Shown in pieces: positions 1 to 6,235 of a DNA stretch of 15,500 bases. Source of the DNA: Thiomicrospira sp. UBA5634 (GTDB taxonomy: Bacteria > Pseudomonadota > Gammaproteobacteria > Thiomicrospirales > Thiomicrospiraceae); the NCBI GenBank assembly GCA_002421475.1, contig DIJW01000180.1:1-15500 (forward strand). Direction: 5' to 3'. Every line of letters starts with the position of its first letter. Position 1 is the stretch's first letter. The notes under the pieces are model-generated. The model did no database searches. It was not told where the DNA came from and was given only the letters and a program-made list of their open reading frames with translations. Position numbers and translations under genes: made by a program.

Positions 1-189
1 CAGTGATGGGTAACAAGCTTGACTTTGAATCTCGCTGTGCTTAGGATTGATCGGATAAATTTTGCCTTTAAACCCAGCTGAAAGCAGGTTTGCAAACGCC
101 GTCCCACCAACAGAATTAGGACGTTCACTGGCGCCAAATACGGCAACTGATTCGGGATTAAAAAGCCGAGTTAAATAATGTGGACCCAT
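1..189 (-). CDS. Acetate-CoA ligase (ADP-forming) family / GNAT acetyltransferase, N-terminal fragment
   Basis: The first 63 codons of a gene that runs leftwards out of the window. The start is the ATG at 189-187, with a weak AGGAA about 12 nt upstream. The peptide begins MGPHYLTRLFNPESVAVFGA and continues with SERPNSVGG and KGKIYPINPKH. This is the Rossmann-type CoA-binding start of NDP-forming acyl-CoA synthetases. In gammaproteobacteria, proteins with this start are commonly large Pat/PatZ-like fusions, with an inactive synthetase part followed by a GNAT domain that acetylates lysines on enzymes such as acetyl-CoA synthetase. Only the CoA-binding start is visible, so a plain ADP-forming acetyl-CoA synthetase is equally possible. 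The divergent neighbour is a deacetylase-family gene, which favours the protein-acetylation reading (inference). Confidence 0.8.
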   Translation of the reverse strand, partial: MGPHYLTRLFNPESVAVFGASERPNSVGGTAFANLLSAGFKGKIYPINPKHSEIQSQACYPSL

Positions 190-232
190 AACTGATGTTA
201 TTCCTAGAAGTCTAAATACCCACGGAGGGGAT
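190..232. promoter_or_regulatory. 43-bp divergent intergenic gap with the HDAC ribosome binding site
   Basis: This short gap separates two divergent start codons. It contains GGAGGGG at 223-229, directly before the ATG at 233, which fixes the deacetylase start. No convincing -35/-10 pair fits inside it, so at least one promoter must overlap a neighbouring coding region. The close head-to-head layout suggests co-regulation of the two genes (inference). Confidence 0.4.
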
Positions 233-1153
233 ATGTTTTTGTATGTTAGTCACCCAATGTGTAAAAAACATGACAATGGTTGGGGACATCCTGAAAATGC
301 GGAGCGCTACAGCCGAGTGGAGGACGCCTTGGTCAGCGCACGATTGCTTGATTATGTGCTGACCAAAGAGGCACGTCAAGCCAATGATGAAGATATCCTA
401 CGCGTTCATACGCCACACTTCTTAAAAACACTTAAAGCGGCGATTCCGCAACAGGGTTTAATCACCCTTGATGAAGACACCGCGTTATCACCCGATAGTT
501 TAGACGCGGCGCGATATGGCAGTGGCGCTGTGTTAGATGCAATTGATTCAATTATGGCCGGCCAAGCACAACGTGCATTTTGTAATATTCGCCCACCGGG
601 ACATCATGCCGAAGTGCAAAAACCCATGGGTTTTTGCTTATTGAATCATGTCGCGATCGGCGCGGCTTACGCCCTTGAACACTATGGTTTAGAACGTGTG
701 GCAATTGTGGATATTGATGTGCATCATGGTAATGGCACCGAAAGTTATGCACGCGTCGAACCCCGTGTCACACTGATTTCAAACTTTGAAAGCGGTATTT
801 ATCCGTTTACCGATCCTCATTCAGATCTGCCTAATCAACTCAAATTGCCCATGCCCGCCCATACTAGTGGCGCACAATGGCTGGAAGCTTGGAATCATTT
901 AGGCTGGCCATTTTTACAGGCCGCCCGCCCGCAATTAATTATTGTATCTGCCGGTTTCGATGGTCATCAAATGGATCCTTTAGCACATTGGAACCTACAT
1001 GAACGCGACTACCAGGCCTGGACAGAACAACTCATAAGGCAAGCTAATCAGTTATGCCAAGGGCGGATTGTATCGGTGCTTGAAGGCGGCTACGATTTGA
1101 CTGCTTTAGGATTGAGTGTGGTCGCCCATGTTAAGGCGCTGGCGGAGCTTTAA
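233..1153 (+). CDS. Histone deacetylase family protein (class II-like, AcuC/acetylpolyamine amidohydrolase superfamily)
   Basis: A complete 306-residue zinc-dependent deacylase of the arginase/deacetylase fold. The family hydrolyses acetyl-lysine or acetylpolyamine amides in the cytoplasm. Visible motifs: HPENAERY near residue 19; RPPGHHAE (120-127) with the catalytic His pair H124-H125; GFCLLNHVAIGAAYA (133-147); DIDVHHGNGTE (160-170), giving zinc ligands D162 and H164; SAGFDGHQMDPLA (239-251) with the third ligand D243; and LEGGYD (283-288) with the transition-state Tyr287. All catalytic residues are present and the length is normal, so the enzyme should be active. GGAGGGG just upstream supports the ATG. 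The gene faces a CoA-ligase/GNAT-type gene, a pairing reminiscent of the Bacillus acuABC and protein-acetylation systems, so lysine deacetylation of a metabolic enzyme is a reasonable but unproven role. Acetylpolyamine deacetylase is the alternative. Confidence 0.93.
   Translation: MFLYVSHPMCKKHDNGWGHPENAERYSRVEDALVSARLLDYVLTKEARQANDEDILRVHTPHFLKTLKAAIPQQGLITLDEDTALSPDSLDAARYGSGAVLDAIDSIMAGQAQRAFCNIRPPGHHAEVQKPMGFCLLNHVAIGAAYALEHYGLERVAIVDIDVHHGNGTESYARVEPRVTLISNFESGIYPFTDPHSDLPNQLKLPMPAHTSGAQWLEAWNHLGWPFLQAARPQLIIVSAGFDGHQMDPLAHWNLHERDYQAWTEQLIRQANQLCQGRIVSVLEGGYDLTALGLSVVAHVKALAEL
1011..1020. repeat. ACCAGGCCTG repeat, copy 1 (inside the deacetylase gene)
   Basis: The first of eight copies of a palindrome-centred word in the window, here ACCAGGCCTGGA. 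It is read in frame as part of Tyr-Gln-Ala-Trp. See the iterated-palindrome finding. Confidence 0.85.
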
Positions 1154-1257
1154 CGCCACTCAAACAATAAGCAATATAGGTAATATGCCCGCATAAACAA
1201 ATTTTGGGATTAACTAGGCTTCACATTAAGCCCCCTGATCGCCATAATAAGTCCCCT

Positions 1258-2925
1258 ATGCATAAACAACTCGCCCAACATTTATTCGAACACAGTCATC
1301 AACTTATCCTCACGTTGGATAAGGATGGTTGCATTTGTAGTATCAACCCGTTTGCTTGTGAACTACTTGGGCAAACGGAGCAATCTTTGTTAGGGCAAAA
1401 CTGGTTTGAGCGTTATGTTCCGGTGGATGAACAAAACCATCTGCAACGCCATTTACATGAAGTATTAACGTATCAGTTATCGCACGCCACCTTCCGCCAT
1501 CATGTTGTCGATCACCAAGGTTTATTGCACGCTTTTGATTGGCACCATGGTTACGTTAATCAACCTGACGGTTGTGCCGCCGTTGCTTGTTTAGGTCAAG
1601 ATGTGACCGAACTTGAAGACACCCAAAAACGCCTTACTTATCTTAAAGATTACGACAAACTCACCCAGTTACCAAAACTTGATTTATTTAAAGAGCTATT
1701 TGAGCACGCGTTGCACATGGCAAAACGCCAACAACAAAAACTGGCTCTGTTTTTTATCGACATTGATAACCTAAAAATCATCAATGATCGTTATGGTCAT
1801 GCTGTGGGGGATGAGTTAATTCAACAGGCCGCGCAACGATTATCCGTTTCGTTAGAGGATAATGACTCCTTAGCCAGCTTTGGCGGGGATGAATTTGTTT
1901 TGCTGGTTGAGGATGCCAATACCCAACAAATTTTTGAACACTGTGAACGCATTGCCGAGTTGTTTAAACCTCCTTTCAAGACCCAAGCAGGCGAAATTTC
2001 GACATCATGCAGCATGGGAATCAGTTTGTATCCGACGGATGGATTGGATAGTCAAACGCTGCTAAAAAATGCCGACATCGCTAAAAATCGTGCAAAAGCA
2101 GACGGTAAAAGCCAATTTCATTTTTACCAAAACGGCATGGATGAAGAAATCAGCCAATTACATGTAATGGAAATTGAGCTGAAAAAAGCATTACTAAACC
2201 ATGAGTTTCAATTGTTTTTCCAACCGCAAATTGACAGCAAAAGTAAGCAACTGATCGCCTGTGAAGCACTGATTCGCTGGAACAATCCACTGTTAGGTTC
2301 CGTTTCACCGGCCGAATTTATTCCGTTCGCTGAAAAAGCCAATTTGATTGTGCCCATTGGGGACTGGGTTTTATCCGAATCCATTGCCCAACACCAGGCC
2401 TGGAAACAACAAGGCAACCTTATTCCGATCAGTATTAATGTTTCGCCTAAACAACTCGAAAACCCGGTGTTTGTAGAACGATTATTAAACTTGCCGCAGG
2501 AATATCCCCAGGTCGATTTAACCATGATTGAACTTGAAATCACTGAAACCAGTATGATGAAAAACCCGCTGCAAACCTATGCCTTGCTCGAACGCATCTC
2601 GCAGTTAAGAATTCGGATTGCAATTGATGATTTTGGTACCGGTTATTCGTCATTTGCTGCATTAAAACGCGGCGCATTCCATAAACTAAAAATTGACCGT
2701 TCGTTTATAACGCAAATGGAAAAAGGATCGGAAGATGCGGTGATTGTGACGGCGATCATTCGAATGGCAGAAACGCTGGGATTAAAAATCATAGCGGAAG
2801 GGGTTGAGCATGAAGCGCAAAGCGATTTACTTGCCAGTTTAGGTTGCCGCCATATTCAAGGTTTTTTGTATGGTCGCCCGATGCCAGCCGATCAAGTCAT
2901 TAATCACATGCAACAACTCGCTTAG
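1258..2925 (+). CDS. PAS-GGDEF-EAL cyclic-di-GMP signalling protein
   Basis: From the ATG at 1258 this is 555 residues. A TTG at 1204 would add 18 basic, low-complexity residues. Neither start has a clear Shine-Dalgarno, and the ATG was chosen because it leads straight into the PAS domain. Order of domains: PAS (about 10-120), GGDEF (about 130-290) with an intact GGDEF at 209-213, and EAL (about 305-553). The EAL part keeps the usual phosphodiesterase residues: EALIRW (336-341), SINVSPKQL, IELEITET, IDDFGTGYSS (456-465), KLKIDRSF, AEGVE (513-517) and QGFLYGRPM. It should therefore hydrolyse c-di-GMP. The inhibitory RxxD site five residues before GGDEF is EDND, so product inhibition of the cyclase is doubtful. 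There is no membrane segment, and the PAS domain suggests a cytoplasmic sensor of redox state or a small ligand. The net activity cannot be told from sequence. Confidence 0.93.
   Translation: MHKQLAQHLFEHSHQLILTLDKDGCICSINPFACELLGQTEQSLLGQNWFERYVPVDEQNHLQRHLHEVLTYQLSHATFRHHVVDHQGLLHAFDWHHGYVNQPDGCAAVACLGQDVTELEDTQKRLTYLKDYDKLTQLPKLDLFKELFEHALHMAKRQQQKLALFFIDIDNLKIINDRYGHAVGDELIQQAAQRLSVSLEDNDSLASFGGDEFVLLVEDANTQQIFEHCERIAELFKPPFKTQAGEISTSCSMGISLYPTDGLDSQTLLKNADIAKNRAKADGKSQFHFYQNGMDEEISQLHVMEIELKKALLNHEFQLFFQPQIDSKSKQLIACEALIRWNNPLLGSVSPAEFIPFAEKANLIVPIGDWVLSESIAQHQAWKQQGNLIPISINVSPKQLENPVFVERLLNLPQEYPQVDLTMIELEITETSMMKNPLQTYALLERISQLRIRIAIDDFGTGYSSFAALKRGAFHKLKIDRSFITQMEKGSEDAVIVTAIIRMAETLGLKIIAEGVEHEAQSDLLASLGCRHIQGFLYGRPMPADQVINHMQQLA
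2393..2402. repeat. ACCAGGCCTG repeat, copy 2 (inside the GGDEF-EAL gene)
   Basis: An exact ACCAGGCCTGGA copy, read in frame as His-Gln-Ala-Trp in a surface helix before the SINVSPKQL motif. It has the same orientation on the plus strand as copy 1. Confidence 0.85.
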
Positions 2926-2934
2926 ACGCTATAA

Positions 2935-2967
2935 ACAACCAGGCCTGGTGATACCAGGCCTGGTTGT
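2935..2967. terminator. Perfect 15-bp hairpin between convergent genes, built from two copies of the AGGCCT palindrome
   Basis: Left arm ACAACCAGGCCTGGT (2935-2949), loop GAT (2950-2952), right arm ACCAGGCCTGGTTGT (2953-2967). The arms are exact reverse complements. The hairpin lies 9 bp after the stop of the GGDEF-EAL gene and 32 bp beyond the stop of the convergent metallo-beta-lactamase-fold gene, where a bidirectional terminator is expected. There is no U-run on the plus strand (TAAAG follows) and only a short TTTAT on the minus strand, so termination efficiency is uncertain. Each arm itself contains the palindrome ACCAGGCCTGGT that recurs elsewhere in the window. Confidence 0.65.
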
Positions 2968-2999
2968 AAAGTGATCACAGCTACACTGCATTAAACTCG

Positions 3000-4097
3000 C
3001 TAAAAGTCACCACCGGTTAACTCTTTATAAACATGCACCGCGTTATTACGATGCGTTTGTTCATACACGGGACGATCTTTATAGGCAGATTGATCAATCT
3101 CCTCAATCTGTTGCTGACGCCCACCGGCCGCCACCACTTTTTCAACCGCTTTATGCAAAAACTCCAAATAACCTAATGTCTGGCGCTCAGCGGTTTTCAT
3201 ATCGGTCGGTGTACCATGGCCGGGAATAACCTTAGTATCTGCCGGAATGGTTTTAACAAACTTACGGTAAGAGTCCATCCACCCTAATGTATAGGTATAA
3301 GGGAAAAATGCCAACATGCGTTCATTAAACGCGAGATCTCCGGCGAAAATTAACTTACGTGACGGGATATACAAAGCAGCTGAACCCGGCGTATGGCCGG
3401 CACCAAAATTGATCAGTTCCACTGTTTCGCCACCACCTACATCTATTTTCATGGATTCATTAAAGGTGATAAAACGATCGGTTACATTACGCGCGGTTCC
3501 GGTAAGTTCATGGCTAACCGCACGACTCCACTCGTCTTTAATGTAGTCAAATGCATCATTAAAATCCGCATTGGCGGTCGCATTCGAATACAGGTTACGC
3601 ACACCGACATCGACCCAATAACTCGCGCCCAGATAAGCATGTCCTTGACTGTTTTCAACCGCTAACCATTTAACCGGCTTATTAGTCATACGTTTAATGC
3701 GTTGATGCAAGGTATACGCAATAGCCGGATTCGCACCGGCATTAAACACAAACACACCGTCTTCAAAAATAGCAAAACCGGGGTTATTGTTTAAACCAAA
3801 GTTAGATGGGTTATGCCAAATTTGACTCCCCACCATCACATACACGCCATCTGTTACTTTTGTTAAAGGCGGCAAGGGCAACTCGGCGCCGAGATAACCG
3901 TATTGTTTTTCTAATTTTTTGATTTCGTTTATATAGGTGGTTACCCCTTGCTGGACTGAGGTTTCACCCGCTTGCAATAATTGCTGTTCATATTGCTCAA
4001 AACCTGACACAAATTGATCTGCTTTAACCACATTTGTTATTGAAGCCGCTGCAACAATCGCGCTCCATAACAGGCTGTGGGTTAGTGTTTTTTTCAT
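3000..4097 (-). CDS. Exported metallo-beta-lactamase-fold protein with a degenerate HxHxDH motif
   Basis: 365 residues. The start at 4097 follows AAAGGGGAT at a good distance. Residues 1-26 form a Sec signal peptide ending VVKA, so the mature protein is periplasmic. The fold is recognisable: the first strands near VTDGVYVMVG (81-90), GAGHTPGSAALY (232-243) with the metal ligand H235, IFAGDLAF (250-257) with the bridging D254, and VIPGHGTP (290-297) with H294. The defining HxHxDH motif is replaced by QGHAYL (151-156), keeping only the middle His. The first-site ligands and the Asp of the second site are therefore gone. Compared with MBL-fold hydrolases of the SoxH/glyoxalase type it should bind at most one metal, or be a non-catalytic binding protein. 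The gene has its own upstream gap with an inverted repeat and is not tightly linked to the lipoprotein operon. The substrate is unknown. Confidence 0.85.
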   Translation of the reverse strand: MKKTLTHSLLWSAIVAAASITNVVKADQFVSGFEQYEQQLLQAGETSVQQGVTTYINEIKKLEKQYGYLGAELPLPPLTKVTDGVYVMVGSQIWHNPSNFGLNNNPGFAIFEDGVFVFNAGANPAIAYTLHQRIKRMTNKPVKWLAVENSQGHAYLGASYWVDVGVRNLYSNATANADFNDAFDYIKDEWSRAVSHELTGTARNVTDRFITFNESMKIDVGGGETVELINFGAGHTPGSAALYIPSRKLIFAGDLAFNERMLAFFPYTYTLGWMDSYRKFVKTIPADTKVIPGHGTPTDMKTAERQTLGYLEFLHKAVEKVVAAGGRQQQIEEIDQSAYKDRPVYEQTHRNNAVHVYKELTGGDF

Positions 4098-4117
4098 GAT
4101 GTATCCCCTTTATTTAT

Positions 4118-4149
4118 GTTGAGTTAATTTGCTTCGATCAACACTCAAC
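4118..4149. promoter_or_regulatory. Inverted repeat upstream of the MBL-fold gene (candidate operator)
   Basis: GTTGAGT at 4118-4124 and its exact reverse complement ACTCAAC at 4143-4149, separated by 18 bp, lie 20-50 bp upstream of the start codon at 4097. Inside is GATCAAC, which partly repeats the arm. This is a plausible protein-binding site or part of the leader, but with 7-bp arms it may be coincidence. No strong -35/-10 pair could be fixed. Confidence 0.25.
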
Positions 4150-4249
4150 CATGATATTAGCACTTTATAAACTCTTGTCTTATCATGAACTTTTATTGGG
4201 GGGTCGATAAACTTTATTACACTTTTTGCGCGTCATAACTCGTACCGAT

Positions 4250-6160
4250 TTAATACACCAAGTTCACTGAAGCATAAAAACCATGCCACACATCCCAGCG
4301 CCCAAACTCGAGAGCGATCTCATCAGCATCCAACTTAGTTTTAGATTCATCTGATTGCCCAGAGGTCATATAACCTGCTTTTAGCCGATAACCAGCCGTC
4401 AACGCATAACCTGCCCCACGCCATTTTTTAATTTTCTGCTGATGAATATAACCCCAGTCAATTTTGCCATCTAACGCAATTGCGCCTGAACCGACCAATT
4501 TTTTACCTTCATCACGTAGTTCACGTTTCAAATCATTGGATACCGCTACATCAACCCAACCGATGCCAATTAACCAATCGGTATAAAAACGGCTAATATT
4601 GTTTTCATAACGCCGCACATAGTCGAGCTCATCGTAGCCATATACTAATGCCAATTTAGTTAAGCGCGTTTTAGGATCATAACCCACATAAGTAACTTGT
4701 TTAGTGCTGTCGGAAAAACCTAACATGCCCGGCATTTGATAAGACTCATACACCAGGCCTGCATAACGACCCCGCTCCCCCATCACCAGGCCTGCATATT
4801 GTTGTAACTTAGTTTCAAACTCCACCGAGCCGATTGGATTTAACAAGGTTGCGCCACTGGTTGCATTGGCTGACAACTGCGCAATACCGCCAACATTACC
4901 CTGCTCCATTTTGAGACGTAACGAGGATTGTGGACTAAAAAAACCATTAAAATCGACCACCGCATTTAAAAAGTTAGATGCCTCTTTAATTTGCCCACCC
5001 TGCTTTTCCGCTTCATTGCGCGTGTAAGTCAATGCCAATTGAGTGCTGTCATATTTTCCCTGGATCCAATAACTTTTATATAACGAATCGCCGATGTCGT
5101 ACTTGGTTTTGGCATAGGTTGTTTTATCTTTTGTAACATCCGCATTAGCCTCCCAAGCTAAGGATGCCACGCCGGCACCTAACATCAACTCCAGTGTTTT
5201 CTCCTGCTCAAAGCCATTAATATGTAGCGGTTGATTGGATGCTAATAACGGTGCGTCATAACGGCGCGGAATAATAAAATGTACATGACTATCTGAACTG
5301 GCATTTTGCGCGGATACCACTAAATTATCGTCACGTTCATAAACACTCGGATCAAAGCCGACATTTGCCAGTTCGGAATTAAATAACCACCCGGACTCGG
5401 TGCGTTGGTTAGGCATATCAACTCGTCCAAACACCAGTCCTTTGTTATAACTGTTAACATATTTATAAACTGAGTAATACAGCATTTCACGCGCAGGATA
5501 AACACTTAACACGCCATTACGATCCCCCCGCCGCGCTAATTGCTCACCGGTATCTAGCCAGGACTTCATATCACTGACATGAATAAAGCCACCTTGATCA
5601 ATACCAATCATCGCCAATTTACCTTGCGGGTCTGAACCAAATTTGGCATAACGCAAAGGTGAGGTGACCGCTAACACAACGCGGCCATCAACGACCAGGC
5701 CTGCCTTGGTGATCGTCAAAACTTTACCGTCGGCGTTCACAATTCTATCTAAACTCCCACTGGCATGCGCTTGTTCAATTGTCTGAGTACGGCCTTTATC
5801 ATTGGTGACATAATAATTGGTAATCGTTTTATTACCGGATTTGTAACTCACTGAATAATACAAATAAGCCTGATTTTTATAACGCCCACTCGCCAAACGC
5901 GTGACACTTGCCTCACGGCGGTAGCTTTTTAATATTTCGCCTTCACCGTTTTTAATCACCGGCCAACATTTTCCATTATTGTTTGGACAATGTCGGCTAT
6001 TAAAGACCAAGGGGGCTTCTAACTCATTTAAATACTGTTGATAACTTTTATCCCCAATTTGCGGAGCAACAAACGCATACTCACCTTCTTTCGCCGGTAT
6101 TTCTGCCCAACTTACCGCTGAAAAAACCAAAGCAAAAACAAAACCTATTATCTGTTTCAT
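4250..6160 (-). CDS. Secreted protein with probable N-terminal propeller-like region and C-terminal outer-membrane beta-barrel
   Basis: 636 residues. I do not recognise a named family. Residues 1-19 are a Sec signal peptide (hydrophobic core IIGFVFALVFSAV, cleavage after SWA). Residues about 20-310 are short beta-strands and turns with repeated hydrophobic-polar patterns, as in beta-propellers. They include the motif HCPNNNGKC, whose two cysteines could form a disulphide in the periplasm. From about residue 320 the sequence becomes alternating amphipathic strands rich in Tyr and Gly (YWIQGKYD, YAGYALTAGYRLKAGY-like stretches), and the protein ends in the strand FYASVNLVY with an aromatic last residue, the classic BAM recognition feature. 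A C-terminal barrel is therefore likely. The start at 6160 has GGAG about 11 nt upstream. An intrinsic terminator lies only 26 bp before the start codon, so expression probably depends on read-through from the lipoprotein operon. Three copies of the AGGCCT repeat are inside the gene. Confidence 0.75.
   Translation of the reverse strand: MKQIIGFVFALVFSAVSWAEIPAKEGEYAFVAPQIGDKSYQQYLNELEAPLVFNSRHCPNNNGKCWPVIKNGEGEILKSYRREASVTRLASGRYKNQAYLYYSVSYKSGNKTITNYYVTNDKGRTQTIEQAHASGSLDRIVNADGKVLTITKAGLVVDGRVVLAVTSPLRYAKFGSDPQGKLAMIGIDQGGFIHVSDMKSWLDTGEQLARRGDRNGVLSVYPAREMLYYSVYKYVNSYNKGLVFGRVDMPNQRTESGWLFNSELANVGFDPSVYERDDNLVVSAQNASSDSHVHFIIPRRYDAPLLASNQPLHINGFEQEKTLELMLGAGVASLAWEANADVTKDKTTYAKTKYDIGDSLYKSYWIQGKYDSTQLALTYTRNEAEKQGGQIKEASNFLNAVVDFNGFFSPQSSLRLKMEQGNVGGIAQLSANATSGATLLNPIGSVEFETKLQQYAGLVMGERGRYAGLVYESYQMPGMLGFSDSTKQVTYVGYDPKTRLTKLALVYGYDELDYVRRYENNISRFYTDWLIGIGWVDVAVSNDLKRELRDEGKKLVGSGAIALDGKIDWGYIHQQKIKKWRGAGYALTAGYRLKAGYMTSGQSDESKTKLDADEIALEFGRWDVWHGFYASVNLVY
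4751..4798. repeat. Two 15-bp direct repeats carrying ACCAGGCCTG, copies 5 and 6
   Basis: CACCAGGCCTGCATA occurs at 4751-4765 and again at 4784-4798, exactly 33 bp apart. In the barrel gene on the minus strand both copies are in the same frame and encode Tyr-Ala-Gly-Leu-Val, 11 residues apart in neighbouring barrel strands. The repeat extends 2-3 bases beyond the 10-mer on the right. Confidence 0.85.
5694..5703. repeat. ACCAGGCCTG repeat, copy 7 (inside the barrel gene)
   Basis: The third copy within this one gene. It is read on the minus strand as Lys-Ala-Gly-Leu-Val, the same AGLV reading as the pair at 4751-4798, although this part of the protein is the propeller-like region rather than the barrel. 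Confidence 0.85.
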
Positions 6161-6186
6161 AAAATATGACCACTCCCAAAATTGCT

Positions 6187-6217
6187 AAAAAAAAGCCATC
6201 CTAATCAGATGGCTTTT
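6187..6217 (-). terminator. Intrinsic terminator after the 335-aa lipoprotein gene
   Basis: On the minus strand the stem AAAAGCCATC / GATGGCTTTT (6217-6208 and 6200-6191, 10 bp) with a 7-nt loop is followed by a run of eight U (6194-6187). It begins 18 bp after the stop at 6236 and ends 26 bp before the next start at 6160. The symmetrical A and T flanks could also stop transcription from the other strand. Confidence 0.88.
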
Positions 6218-6235
6218 AGGGTATCTCGGTTAAAG

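Noticed and set aside
1204..1257. A TTG start at 1204 for the GGDEF-EAL protein
   Set aside because: There is no ribosome site and the extra 18 residues look non-structured and are followed by an ATG directly before the PAS domain. It is kept only as an alternative.
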